NCBI RefSeq assembly: GCF_000209165.1
Contig: NC_009046.1
Span: forward strand, 1,488,001-1,552,000
Direction of reading: 5' to 3'
Length of the DNA stretch: 64,000 bases
Origin: Scheffersomyces stipitis CBS 6054
Taxonomy: Eukaryota; Ascomycota; Pichiomycetes; Serinales; Debaryomycetaceae
The notes beneath the pieces are model-generated. The model saw nothing but the letters and a program-made list of their open reading frames with translations, did not search any database and was not told where the DNA came from. Position numbers and translations under genes: made by a program. How positions within the stretch are numbered: the stretch's first letter is position 1; each line of letters starts with the position of its first letter. Positions 31,303 through 41,384 of this stretch are shown one piece after another.

Positions 31303-31641
31303 TTACGCCTGGAAAACTGTCTTACAGTTCAAGCAGACATAAAACAATATCATAGAGGTATCCTTTCTTCTCTGTTGTGACTGGAAGAAAACACACTCTT
31401 TGTTACCACATTTTGTACATTCCTTATCAGATCTGGGTAAAGTAGGATCACTTCCAATGTCCTGGACAACCCCAGCAGTTTCTCCGATGTTTGTAATCAA
31501 CTCGTGTCTGTACACTTTTGGGTTTTCTGCCAACTCAGTATAGCCACAATTACGACAGGCATAGAGTAATCTCTGGCCATCCTTGTCTTCTTTTGGATAT
31601 AACATGTTGTTGCATTCTGCGCAGAAACGGAACGAGGCCAT
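31303..31641 (-). CDS. RPB9: RNA polymerase II subunit Rpb9
   Basis: 112 residues, ATG at 31641. Two zinc ribbons: N-terminal C7-x2-C10 ... C29-x2-C32 ([13 protein letters not shown] ... ACRNCGY) and C-terminal [36 protein letters not shown]. This is diagnostic for Rpb9 (122 residues in S. cerevisiae). Rpb9 lies on the jaw/lobe of Pol II and affects start-site choice, transcription fidelity and TFIIS response. Unlike RPA12 at 51214, the C-terminal ribbon lacks the acidic DE hairpin tip, as expected. It is divergent from MNP1. Confidence 0.96.
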   Translation of the reverse strand: MASFRFCAECNNMLYPKEDKDGQRLLYACRNCGYTELAENPKVYRHELITNIGETAGVVQDIGSDPTLPRSDKECTKCGNKECVFFQSQQRRKDTSMILFYVCLNCKTVFQA

Positions 31642-32260
31642 TGTGATGTGAATATATGTTGATTAAGATGAAGTTGAATTGAAAAAGGAATGAAAATTGA
31701 AATCAAATATGGAAAAAATTGATATGCTTGAAAATATATTGGAATAAACAATCAGCAGATGAAGTTGTAAAGTTCTGTGGAAGTTCTTCTTAACGAAATG
31801 GGATTGGAACAGTTGACTTCTATCGTTCTTTTCGGATTAATTGTGGATTCAAAGAATTCCTGGTAGTTCTTGTTAGTGAAATCTTGAACTTTCTCACCTT
31901 GAGTTTTTCAGCTGACCTCAGCGCTGACGTAAGACAAATGATAGGAATAGGAAAAGAGGAAACTACAGAAAGTGCACCGTTCAAGCAATTATGTACAAAC
32001 AAACCTATATGATTCATGAAGTATATCGACCTAATGATATAGCAATCTTAGAAATTACATTTGCTAGCTTTATTAGTCCTTTATTCCAGTTCTTTCAGCT
32101 GTCTCTTTTCTCCATATTGAACTCTCAATACAAAGTCTGGTACTCGACGTGCGCGGCCCAATTTTCACATTCAAAAATTTTTCAATTGTGCCATAGTTAA
32201 GAGGTGAACGTCTACTTACCAATTAAACAACCTTCCTTTCATCACCACAACCATTCCACC
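31642..32260. other. Divergent promoter, RPB9 / MNP1
   Basis: 619 bp; no open frame with an ATG and no repeat that I could identify. Confidence 0.45.
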
Positions 32261-32776
32261 ATGTCCTTATTACGTCAAACTGTCAGACCAGTCTTGAGAA
32301 TTGCTTCCAGAAGAGCTGCTCCAATCGCTGTGCGTTTCAACGCTACTGTTGCTGCTCCAGCTGAGTCTGCTCCAGTTGATCCAAAGATCTCTGCTATCGT
32401 TGACCAGATCTCTACTTTGACATTGTTAGAGACCTCAGCTTTAGTGACAGAATTGAAGCAAAGATTGAACATTTCTGATATCGCTCTTCCAGCTGCTGGT
32501 GCTGCCCCAGCTGCACAAGCCGCACCTGTCGAAGAAGAAGTCAAGGAAGTTGTCGAAGAAAAGACTATCTTCTCCATCAAGTTGGAATCCTTTGACGCCA
32601 AATCTAAGCCTAAGATCATCAAGGAAGTCAAGGCTATGTTGGGCTTGTCTTTGGTCGAGTCCAAGAAGTTCGTCGAATCTGCTCCTAAGGTGTTGAAGGA
32701 AAACGTCGCCAAAGAAGATGCTGACAAGATAAAGGCTACTTTGGAAGGCTTGGGTGCCAAGGTATCTTTGGAATAA
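32261..32776 (+). CDS. MNP1: Mitochondrial ribosomal protein bL12m
   Basis: 171 residues from the ATG at 32261 (MSLLRQTVRPVLR); upstream in-frame codons start only with GTG and are excluded. Residues 1-30 are a basic, acid-free presequence. The L7/L12 N-terminal dimerisation region (DPKISAIVDQISTLTLLETSALVTELKQRL) is followed by an Ala/Pro hinge and the C-terminal domain (KTIFSIKLESFDAKSKPKIIKEVKAMLGLSLVESKKFVE ... LGAKVSLE). This forms the flexible stalk of the mitochondrial large subunit that recruits translation GTPases. Codon use is strongly biased to preferred codons, fitting high expression. Confidence 0.95.
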   Translation: MSLLRQTVRPVLRIASRRAAPIAVRFNATVAAPAESAPVDPKISAIVDQISTLTLLETSALVTELKQRLNISDIALPAAGAAPAAQAAPVEEEVKEVVEEKTIFSIKLESFDAKSKPKIIKEVKAMLGLSLVESKKFVESAPKVLKENVAKEDADKIKATLEGLGAKVSLE

Positions 32777-33027
32777 GCAACATGAATATTTGAGAATTGT
32801 TGTATTGATATGATATTGAAAAGAGCTTTAATGTAGTAATTTTGAGCTTACTTGAGGTAATCTACATCTTCGGCTTTATCACATCCTTCAACCAGTCCTA
32901 TTTATCGAACCTTGCTCATAGCATGTACATCGCAGATGTTTCTTGCATGGTCATATATAAATGTCCCTAGGGACTTTATCTTGTACATATACATTAATAT
33001 TATACTTCTTCTGTCAGCATAATTAGT

Positions 33028-33717
33028 CTATAATTCATCTTCAAATTCACTGTCTGAGTCTTGCGTGTTTTCTTTAGTTTTTGTAGGGAATGGCATACGT
33101 ACAGCAATACTCTCATCATAGAACGAGCGTGTTGATATTGACGGCGACAAATTGACTGATAGGTCGTGGAAATAGTGATTTCTGGGCTCGTCCTTATCAA
33201 CTTCTTCAGTAGTGATAGATGAACTAAACGTTATAAGATTGTGAATTGACTCTATAGTTCGTACTACTTGGATACTAATAGGTCTCTCGTTATCTTGTCC
33301 TATCTCCTGCTTTTCAATGCCGTCAACAAAGGATTGCAATGACAACACAAGCTCCACTATTGCCTCCTTCTGTTTCTGACTCAAATTGATACTGGAAACA
33401 GTCAACTCATACAATGTCTGAAGCGAATCATGAATTCGTTGGCTGGATACCGCGGTATCAAGTCCAATATTGCTCTCAACAATTCTGTCATAGTTATCAG
33501 AATCGATATTGTTACGGACAGCACTTCGGGGTTCATTAGCATCACTATTGATATATTTGTTGTTGGTTTTCTTAGCACTGCCCATCTGTGAACGACTGTC
33601 TAGGACATTTTTATTTCGGGTAGGAGAAATCAAAGAGAGTCCTCTCGTAGGGCTGACATGAAATGCGTCTGGCACTTTCCGATATCCCACTGAGAATATC
33701 AGTGATGTAGATGACAT
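33028..33717 (-). CDS. Hypothetical protein, 229 residues
   Basis: Start taken at the ATG at 33717; the frame before it opens with GTG only. The N-terminal about 110 residues are Ser/Asn/Arg-rich and probably disordered, with SPTRG and SPTRN (two SPxR sites, possible CDK targets). Residues about 115-190 are predicted helical (RIHDSLQTLYELTVSSINLSQ, QKEAIVELVLSLQSFVDGIEKQ, VVRTIESIHNLITF). The C terminus is acidic (SDSEFEDEL). No signal peptide, membrane segment or recognised domain. A GCTGCGAA word (reverse) sits about 100 bp upstream. The length, ATG and composition favour a real gene, but I do not know the family. Confidence 0.6.
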   Translation of the reverse strand: MSSTSLIFSVGYRKVPDAFHVSPTRGLSLISPTRNKNVLDSRSQMGSAKKTNNKYINSDANEPRSAVRNNIDSDNYDRIVESNIGLDTAVSSQRIHDSLQTLYELTVSSINLSQKQKEAIVELVLSLQSFVDGIEKQEIGQDNERPISIQVVRTIESIHNLITFSSSITTEEVDKDEPRNHYFHDLSVNLSPSISTRSFYDESIAVRMPFPTKTKENTQDSDSEFEDEL

Positions 33718-34525
33718 TTGGAAAGAATACACCTATTTTTGTAGTGATTGATAGGAACACAAGAAAACGAAGAATTCTACGAAACAAGATTTCGCAATCA
33801 TGTGTCGCTAATTTTTCGCAGCTCTGGTACTGTTAGTGGATGATGGCTGGTTATGGATTGAGGACGATTGGTGACATAGAATTCCACTCAGAGAAAACTG
33901 TCCTGATGGAAAGTACTTTGCATCTACTGATATAAACTATACAATTTAGTTCTTAGTCGTAACTCGGCAATTACCGACAAAAAAGAAGAGCCGATTGAAG
34001 CCATTGATAAACCGAGAGAAGCGCACACTTTGTGAGAAGCCGTACAGAATTTATCAACACTTTGACTCAGAATTTTTATAAAATTCACACACAAGCACAC
34101 ATAGAAGTTCTACATTTGAGCCTCACGATGTCATATAAAGGTTTCCACCATTAAACCACTTCTTGACGTAGAAATCACAGCCAATTAGCTGTACTCCACA
34201 TTTCGTGGTAATTTTCAGGCGCATCACTATCGGGAAAAATATATGCATTACGCAGTCGTACTCCTTAGAATTTGTAGATATTTATTGTTCTTCTGTCCAT
34301 TAACACCTTTCTTCTGTCTGTATTTTTTTAAATTGGGTATTCTCTTGTATATCTTTGTTGCTTCTTCAATTCTCATCCAAATCAATCCAAGTTTATTCGG
34401 TCAGCCATTAGTCCAGTGGTCCGTTCCTACAATCCATCCTCCACAACCAATTAGTTTCACATTTCATACAATTCGCATATCACATCTTCTTTTCTAGCAC
34501 CCGTAATTCTATATGCTCCCATAAC
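33718..34525. other. Divergent promoter, hypothetical / Aft-like regulator
   Basis: 808 bp. TTCGCAGC at 33815-33822. An ATG-initiated 84-codon frame (34243-34497) ends 29 bp before the Aft-like ATG and could be an upstream ORF. No other feature. Confidence 0.45.
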
Positions 34526-36796
34526 ATGGCCAAACAGCTCTACCTGTGTTCGCTAGCCGAACTCAAGTTAGACCTGCAGCGTTTCCACAACAAGAACGAC
34601 ATAAAGCCCTGGCTCCTGGAAAAGCTTCGTGAGATAGCCGGACTTCAAATTGTCATCGAGCGTTCAGATACTTCCAAAATCGTTTTCAAATGTAAAAACA
34701 ACGCCAAAAAGGAGATTGTAGAGGCAAAAACATCGAACTGCAAAGTGGCTTCACGTCGCCAGATCACATGTCCCTTCAGAATTAGGGCCAATTTCTCCCA
34801 GAGAAGCCAATGGTGGGCCCTTGTAGTTATCAACGATACCCACGACCACGAAATCCCTGGAAAAGGCATTCCAGTATCGCCAGCCAGCGGAGAACAAGGT
34901 CATACTGTAAACTCAGGTAATAGTTCAAGTAGTAGTATGGAGACGATCAACCAGAATACTAGAAAAATCGATACTATGGAAATAGACAGCTTGAACAATA
35001 ACATGAATAACAACATCAACAACATTAATAACATCAACAATAACAACATCCACAACATCAATAACAATATAAACAGCAATAATAATGTGAGAAATATTGA
35101 CCATGTATCAAATGTCTCGTATAGTCCCAATGGAGTGAACCATATTCCTATTAATAACAACCATAATGTCAATTATTCTTCCCACAATAGCCCAATCAAC
35201 ATCAACCATTCCTCGAACCACAACGCCACGATCAGTCATATAAATGCTGTTAGCCATAGTCGGTACTTCGAGTCGCCTACTGACAATCCTGCGTTTGTGC
35301 ATAACATCCTCAACTCAGATGATCCAGTTTCGTCTTCTTCTCATTCTACGAAATCATCGTCTTCTGATGTTTTTAGTCTCATAGGATCATCCACGACGCT
35401 TAATTCGACAATGCTATCATCTCACACTACGCCTCGTGACAATAATAACTCTATCTTTCTGAATGGACTAGATGAATCGTTTTCTCCCTCTAATGCAATT
35501 TTGAACAGTTCGCCTAAGAGAAAACGACCTTCTGGATCACTTCCTGGATTCAAAAGTAAACGAGTCTCTGATATTCCGAAATCTAGCCCCAAGATAAAAC
35601 TGTTGTCTCTGTCTGAAATGGTGATGTTGGCATCATCAACTGCTGGCACTCGCAGCAATAATTCTGTATCTAACTCTAATGCTTCCACGTCTACAAAGAG
35701 AGCAAAGCAAATGGACGATGTCACTCTGATGATGCGTAACGAAATCAATTCCATCATCCAGCGCCATCTAATCAATAACAAGGGCCTCAAGAGGGACCAA
35801 AAGCTTGCAGTGTTGGATTCACTCATGTCGCAGCTAGTTGTAGATCATGAATTGTTGAACAAACAGCTTTTGAACCCATTTGAAAACTCTCATTCAACAA
35901 AAAACGCCCATTCCGTGGACCACTCGCTTGTAAAGAATAGAGAACTTGACCAAGTTCTGCTGCTGCTGAATCTGAATCACTTGTCACTAAAAAAATCTGC
36001 GTTTAGTAACTGGCTCAATAACCCCAACCAGGTACATACTGTGGGTGGAAACCCTAGTGCTAACCTCATTCCATTATCACCATTATTGAATGATTCTGAT
36101 ACAGAATACAACTCTAGCAACACTGCATCCTTGAATAACAACTCCATCGATACGTTGACTCATCTTCCACCGAATATCACACCTACTAATGTGATGTCTG
36201 TAGTCAATTCTCATTCTTTGTCCAACTTCAGCAACTTTGTTACTCCAAGTCAGGTTCTGCAGATTCAGAACCAGAACCAGCAGTTGCCGTCGTTTAACTC
36301 GATTCAACACAAGCTTCCGCTATCACCTGGTGGTAGTGGTGGTGTCACTAGTAGTAGTGGAGTCAGCAGTGCGTTGATTCCTCCCATCAGTAACTCTATT
36401 CCCAGTACTACTTTGAATCCTTCCCATCTCTTGAAGTCCAATACGAAAAGTTTGAACTTCAATTCTGGCCAGCCATCGTCTTTTTTGACTGAAGCCAAGA
36501 ACAATAGCTACTTCACCAGTCAGCTGTTCAGTAGTAGCCATACATACAGTGGAGGATTGGGCCAGTTTAGCACTTCTTCGTTACTTTCTGGCTTGAGCAT
36601 TCCGACGGCTCAATCGACTTCTGCTAACAATAACAACAATATTAACAATACTAGTCTTGCTTTTGGTAGCAGCAACATTCTGACAAACATTGGCTCTGGC
36701 TCCAATAGAGACAATCTGTCAGTCGGAAACACCTCCAATCTCCTGAGTCTGGGAATTCTTAACAATGTAGGCAATTTCAGCGAGTCTGGATGGTGA
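34526..36796 (+). CDS. Aft1/Aft2-like WRKY-GCM1 transcription factor
   Basis: 756 residues, ATG at 34526. Residues about 20-110 match the Aft DNA-binding domain: NDIKPWLLEKLREIAGLQIVIERSD, IVFKCK and CPFRIRANFSQRSQWWALVVINDTHDHEI, with zinc ligands expected among C56, C72, C82, H106 and H108. In S. cerevisiae, Aft1/2 activate the iron regulon and sense Fe-S clusters through a CDC motif. Here no Cys occurs after C82, so that motif is absent. The rest is Ser/Asn-rich low-complexity sequence, including a long Asn/Ile tract (about 155-195), and a helical segment DDVTLMMRNEINSIIQRHLINN. The gene is a nuclear regulator with high confidence; iron-responsiveness is doubtful. Candida Aft2 or Rbf1-like factors are candidate orthologs. 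Confidence 0.8.
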   Translation: MAKQLYLCSLAELKLDLQRFHNKNDIKPWLLEKLREIAGLQIVIERSDTSKIVFKCKNNAKKEIVEAKTSNCKVASRRQITCPFRIRANFSQRSQWWALVVINDTHDHEIPGKGIPVSPASGEQGHTVNSGNSSSSSMETINQNTRKIDTMEIDSLNNNMNNNINNINNINNNNIHNINNNINSNNNVRNIDHVSNVSYSPNGVNHIPINNNHNVNYSSHNSPININHSSNHNATISHINAVSHSRYFESPTDNPAFVHNILNSDDPVSSSSHSTKSSSSDVFSLIGSSTTLNSTMLSSHTTPRDNNNSIFLNGLDESFSPSNAILNSSPKRKRPSGSLPGFKSKRVSDIPKSSPKIKLLSLSEMVMLASSTAGTRSNNSVSNSNASTSTKRAKQMDDVTLMMRNEINSIIQRHLINNKGLKRDQKLAVLDSLMSQLVVDHELLNKQLLNPFENSHSTKNAHSVDHSLVKNRELDQVLLLLNLNHLSLKKSAFSNWLNNPNQVHTVGGNPSANLIPLSPLLNDSDTEYNSSNTASLNNNSIDTLTHLPPNITPTNVMSVVNSHSLSNFSNFVTPSQVLQIQNQNQQLPSFNSIQHKLPLSPGGSGGVTSSSGVSSALIPPISNSIPSTTLNPSHLLKSNTKSLNFNSGQPSSFLTEAKNNSYFTSQLFSSSHTYSGGLGQFSTSSLLSGLSIPTAQSTSANNNNNINNTSLAFGSSNILTNIGSGSNRDNLSVGNTSNLLSLGILNNVGNFSESGW

Positions 36797-37475
36797 CTAC
36801 GTTTTTAACGATTACCGTTTCAATTCTTCGACATCTCGTTTAATTTCAATTTTAATTCTGATTCTAATTCTAAATCTAATACTAATTTATGGTTTCATTT
36901 CTTGTGATAGTTTGGTGAAGTGTTTATAGAGCGAATATAGAAAGATAATGCTGTAAGTAAAAGAAGGCGAAAGTTAAAGTAGTCTATGAGATATACTGCA
37001 ATATACATTATTACTTAAGTATTCCACCATATTTCTGGATTGATATCAATCCTGGAATACGAATTAATTTATTGAAGTGGCTGCGAAAAGATAGAGTTGC
37101 TATTATAGACACAGTACTCCACAGTAAATAGTCGAGTAAGCTATTTCACAACAACTGGCATCCATATGTCTATAGTATTACTAATCTAGGAATATTCACT
37201 ATGGCTCTTGCTTTCATATGCTTAATGTATTTCAGCTGACTCACCAATTTTGACTCATTCCAGAGATAACCAGTATGGAAATCGTGGTTCCAGTCGCACA
37301 CATCAACATGCAGGTGCAAAAATACATCACCTAATCTCTAAAAATAATATAAACGCATGGAAATTGTGAATTTTCCACTGCCTATCTCTCTTCTTCGAAA
37401 ATCTATCCAAAAGCAATTTAGACGATTTCTTCTGGAGATTCAGCCAATTGGCCCGCTACAATCGTTCTATTCTTC
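36797..37475. other. 3' flank of the Aft-like gene and ADD66 promoter
   Basis: 679 bp. A degenerate TCTAAT-rich run at about 36849-36885 and GCTGCGAA at 37080-37087; no gene seen. Confidence 0.45.
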
Positions 37476-38264
37476 ATGATCCTGGTTCTGGCCTTCCGGC
37501 CCGTTTCCTCTGGCTCTTCGTCTTTTGCTAGCCAACTCCAACACTCTACCCTTGTAATTCCAGCCATCTCCATTGGAAACATTCCCCAATTCACTGTGGA
37601 CTTGTTGATCCATACGTTTGATTTCGTAAAGATTGGGACTCTAGACGACTCCTTCTTGTACCCATTCGCATCTCCCGAAGATCATGCTACCAACAAACCT
37701 GTTGCTCACGGAGTGTCCAACGCCATCGAGGTGTACTACAGTGATAAGCTTAACAAGACGGTGATCCAGCAAAGATCGCCTATCATACCCAGCTTTATTG
37801 CCACTCATGTCAATGATATCATTTTGCCATTTGTGGTCAAGTCAGGTTTCGATAAAGTGGTTATCTTAGACTCCTCAGATGCCGGGCTTGTAGAACACAT
37901 TACCCCAGGCTCGATCCAGGTATATACCAATGAAGACTTGTTGAACAAGTCGTTGGAAAGCTTAAAATTGCTGAAATACCTGGATATATCACTTCAGGAA
38001 ACACCATATGAACACTCCAGCTATGTGCGTGCCTTGATAGCAGCACTTGACTCATCTCCTGCCCATTCACATGCTGAAGTTAATGTGCTTGTAACTTACG
38101 TTTACGAAGGCGACAACTTCGCTGATAGTGAAATCTTGGCCAACAAGTTGCTCAATGTCTTGGAGATCGATCATATCAAAAATTGGACAAGACCAATAAG
38201 CTGGTACGGTGCCTACGGTGACAAGCCTGTTCCTTCAGCTATGGAAGAAGGACTATTCGGTTGA
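37476..38264 (+). CDS. ADD66: Proteasome assembly chaperone 2
   Basis: 262 residues, ATG at 37476. The PAC2 signature appears early (STLVIPAISIGNIPQFTVDLLIHTFDFVKIGTLDDSFLYP), followed by IIPSFIATHVNDIILPFV, GFDKVVILDSSDAG and a C-terminal helical part. Pac2/Add66 (human PSMG2) pairs with Pba1 and guides assembly of the 20S alpha ring in the cytosol. S. cerevisiae Add66 is about 267 residues, an excellent match. Two CTG codons lie within the first five; under CUG=Ser the N terminus is more polar than standard-code translation suggests. Convergent with the zinc-cluster regulator, stops 132 bp apart. Confidence 0.88.
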   Translation: MILVLAFRPVSSGSSSFASQLQHSTLVIPAISIGNIPQFTVDLLIHTFDFVKIGTLDDSFLYPFASPEDHATNKPVAHGVSNAIEVYYSDKLNKTVIQQRSPIIPSFIATHVNDIILPFVVKSGFDKVVILDSSDAGLVEHITPGSIQVYTNEDLLNKSLESLKLLKYLDISLQETPYEHSSYVRALIAALDSSPAHSHAEVNVLVTYVYEGDNFADSEILANKLLNVLEIDHIKNWTRPISWYGAYGDKPVPSAMEEGLFG

Positions 38265-38396
38265 ACTAATATACGATACTACTATGAACGATAACTATGA
38301 GCGAGAAGTATGAACGACACTATTGGACAAACTTTGAAAGATCGTTTAATACTAAAATAATAATAATACAGAATACTGTTACTTAATATATATATA

Positions 38397-41384
38397 CTAA
38401 TGATAGTGCTTTTGGTTCTTTTCAGCCATCTTCAGCAAGTACTCGTGTAATCCTATGCTGTTGATATCACTACTGGTGGCTATCTCCTGTTTGATAACAA
38501 TATGTTGTTCCTGCTGTTGATGCTGATTTTGAAGCTGCTGTTGATGCTGATCTGGATCTTGGTGTTGCTGTTGTTGAAGCTGCTGCATAGTATTTCTGTC
38601 AGTATCCTTCATCGCAATCTCATGACCTTCAGGGCCTCTCTCATTACTCACATTATTATTTCGAATGTAGCCTAGATTCGTCATGAACTTCTCCATACGG
38701 GTATCCCTCTTGACAGAATCGTTGTCAACCATGAAAAGATCAATTTCTTCTCTTGATGAGGGCGAGGCCAAATGCGAAGAAAATCGGGACCGTGATTCAA
38801 TTTCGAATACAGGTTTTGCCTTCGACTTGGACATTTCACCAATTGATAAATTTGACTTTGTTCTGTCTGCTGAACTGATATCTTTGTCAGGAGAAATCGA
38901 AGACGGGTTATTCAACAAATTAACAAGGTTGTTTGACGAAGGAGAAGCTTTAGTATGAGGAAGAATTGAGGTGTATGATGTTGGGGCTTGTAGGGGTGGT
39001 TGCAACGAGTACCTATTTAGGTTTGATTCCATGTGATCTACTCTTTTCCTTTTCTTTTTGGAAGTAAGGTCATTAGACATGGTAGCTAGCAAATCATCTT
39101 CTACGTCATTCATGATCTTATATAGGTCCCATGATATTCTGCAGGGAATTGAGATCAAAGCAGCGTTGACTAGGAAACTTCTAAAATCCTCACAATGACT
39201 CTTTTTGACTAACTCGGAATTCTCTCCCTCAAAGAGCATCATCTTTGGAAAGTTAAAGGCCATGAGAATACAGTAGTCGATGAAAGGGTAGTATTTCAAG
39301 TTCTTCAACGAATTAACATTGATGATCTTCTTGATTGACTTAATTGCCTTAGTGTATTGTAAATCACGAGAACGTACAATCTTGTCTTTAACTGTATTTC
39401 CTCCTGGAGATGCCTTCAAAGCACTTAATCTGACAGCCAATACACACCATGTTAAATCTCTAGCCAAATGTAAGAATGCAATCATAGGAGGAATTTTGCT
39501 TGGGGATTCGTAGCTTTCAAGATAACAGTAGTCTGGCAACAGCGTAAACCATTCCTGGAGACTCTTCTTAAAATATGCAATGGTCAATTTATTCGAATTC
39601 CGTCGATCATCTGGAGTGATTTTGATATCAGGAACGTCTATTTCTTCCAGGTCTTCCAACATTCCTTGAGAGGTGTCTATAGTTGAAGTCAAGGCCAAGT
39701 TCAATATTGAAATAACTTTGATGAACTCATTGAAGGTCAGTAAGAATCTTCCACTGTTCAATTGAATAGTTTCAGGAGAATGAAAACACTTCCAAGCTTC
39801 CCACTCTTCCCATCCCTCGTTGTTTATAACGGGAGTTGGCCAGTCCATAGCCCTTACCACCGGAGATCTTCCCATTCTAGCAGCTAGCAAGGTGTTAACT
39901 ATATAGACTGTAGCCCAAGTTCTTTCTCTATTGATGTTATTGAGAGTTGTAGAAGAATTGGACTTCCTGGATGTTCCAGCATCGTCGCTAGCAGCAGCAG
40001 GCGTCATCAATCTGACATCGATAGCCATTCTGGAACCTGACGAAATCAAAACCCAGGAGAAATCCCATTGGCCAAGCTGATAGAAGTAAAGTCCCAAAAG
40101 TACCTGAGCCTGGATAGTCTCGATTGTCGAAGTGAATGAATTTTCAAGTGCCATGATGGCATTCTTTGCAAAGGAAGCTGTGAGTTTATTGTTGCTACTG
40201 GCATTTGCCGCAGATGTGGATGAACCTAGTTGGCCTAATGCCATGATAGCCCAAACCAATGCAATCATGGTGCAGTCTGAACCATGTAATTTAGATTTGT
40301 CTGTCTTGCTATTGAAAGATTGAAGATGGTGTACTTGTCGCAAGATGGATACACGATCTAGCATGGGAAGCCAAGTATGGTAAATTTGAAAATAGCAGTC
40401 GACCACTTTTCGGATATTATCCGGAAACTGGAAGATCTCCATGGGAAGCTTAACTGTATTAGAAATCGCAGCAGTAATAGCCGCAGATGAAACGTTGAAA
40501 ATAGAACCTACACGAAACGGATTCTTATGGCTAACAAGCAATCTATTGTTGTATTGTTGAACGGATTTTATAGTAAACCCCGAAATTAACGAAGATAATC
40601 CATGGTATTGTAGGGCCACAGGCTCCCAATTATCAGCAGACTCTTCGAGTTCGTCTGAAATGAACTGGAAGATGTCGTCATTTAGGAAGAAGGAAGGATC
40701 GTTGATCAAGCTGAAGTCCTGTGGGCCTGCTGGATGACCCACTTCAAAAATGGGATTGTTAAGCAAATTAGCGAGCAGACTATTTGCTGCTGTTGGCTCC
40801 AATTTGACATTTGCCTGGTTTTCCGAATCTTGAACAGAACTTTCAGTTCCATGCAGCTGTAGCTGCTGCTGACTATTCTGACTGACAAGGGAATTCGAAG
40901 GGTTCAGCTGACTTGCTATTGGCAACTCACTTGGTTGTGAACTGACGGATTGTAATGCGGTCGTCAGAACTTTAGCCTCGTGTATTACTTTGCCATGTTC
41001 GACAATGAACTTGTTGAGGAGGTGCGATATTGAATGAGCATCCCATAGCACCTCGAAACGCCCAATATTTTCTATAAATTTAGAAGACTCTTCTGGGTCT
41101 GTCAAAGAGGTCATTATCCGTTCTTCTAACGACCTGCCGTGGTCCAGATCATTACTTAGTATGCTGGCAAAGAGTGCTTGGAACATTAGTACCTTCCTCT
41201 CTAAATCATGGATGTACCCAGTAGGAAGACCTCTACGCTTGGCACTTTGTGTGTAAGTACACGTCATATCCATCAGCATACAAGTGGAGCATTTCGGCGA
41301 CTTTCCATCACATCTAGCCTTCTTGGACCGACAGTAGTCACACGCCTGTCTGACTCTTCTCTTTTTTTGAGAATCGTCAGACAT
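38397..41384 (-). CDS. Zn(II)2Cys6 transcription factor, putative aromatic-cluster regulator
   Basis: 995 residues, ATG at 41384. The zinc cluster is C15-x2-C18-x6-C25-x6-C32-x2-C35-x6-C42, framed by basic residues and followed by the linker SAKRRGLPTGYIHDLERKV. A fungal-specific TF domain covers about 320-620 (VVDCYFQIYHTWLPMLDRVSILRQV, IALVWAIMALGQLG, RERTWATVYIVNTLLAARMGR). The C terminus has Ser/Asn stretches and a Gln/His tract. Such proteins bind CGG-containing sites and often control the adjacent catabolic genes. Its start lies 1.4 kb from the CoA-transferase gene of the putative 3-oxoadipate cluster. Zinc-cluster regulators of hydroxyaromatic degradation (Otf1, Gtf1) are known in C. 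parapsilosis; whether this is an ortholog is an inference from position. Confidence 0.85.
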   Translation of the reverse strand: MSDDSQKKRRVRQACDYCRSKKARCDGKSPKCSTCMLMDMTCTYTQSAKRRGLPTGYIHDLERKVLMFQALFASILSNDLDHGRSLEERIMTSLTDPEESSKFIENIGRFEVLWDAHSISHLLNKFIVEHGKVIHEAKVLTTALQSVSSQPSELPIASQLNPSNSLVSQNSQQQLQLHGTESSVQDSENQANVKLEPTAANSLLANLLNNPIFEVGHPAGPQDFSLINDPSFFLNDDIFQFISDELEESADNWEPVALQYHGLSSLISGFTIKSVQQYNNRLLVSHKNPFRVGSIFNVSSAAITAAISNTVKLPMEIFQFPDNIRKVVDCYFQIYHTWLPMLDRVSILRQVHHLQSFNSKTDKSKLHGSDCTMIALVWAIMALGQLGSSTSAANASSNNKLTASFAKNAIMALENSFTSTIETIQAQVLLGLYFYQLGQWDFSWVLISSGSRMAIDVRLMTPAAASDDAGTSRKSNSSTTLNNINRERTWATVYIVNTLLAARMGRSPVVRAMDWPTPVINNEGWEEWEAWKCFHSPETIQLNSGRFLLTFNEFIKVISILNLALTSTIDTSQGMLEDLEEIDVPDIKITPDDRRNSNKLTIAYFKKSLQEWFTLLPDYCYLESYESPSKIPPMIAFLHLARDLTWCVLAVRLSALKASPGGNTVKDKIVRSRDLQYTKAIKSIKKIINVNSLKNLKYYPFIDYCILMAFNFPKMMLFEGENSELVKKSHCEDFRSFLVNAALISIPCRISWDLYKIMNDVEDDLLATMSNDLTSKKKRKRVDHMESNLNRYSLQPPLQAPTSYTSILPHTKASPSSNNLVNLLNNPSSISPDKDISSADRTKSNLSIGEMSKSKAKPVFEIESRSRFSSHLASPSSREEIDLFMVDNDSVKRDTRMEKFMTNLGYIRNNNVSNERGPEGHEIAMKDTDRNTMQQLQQQQHQDPDQHQQQLQNQHQQQEQHIVIKQEIATSSDINSIGLHEYLLKMAEKNQKHYH

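Noticed and set aside
34243..34497. 84-codon hydrophobic frame upstream of the Aft-like gene
   Set aside because: Lies entirely in the expected promoter/leader and has no similarity I recognise; at most an upstream ORF.
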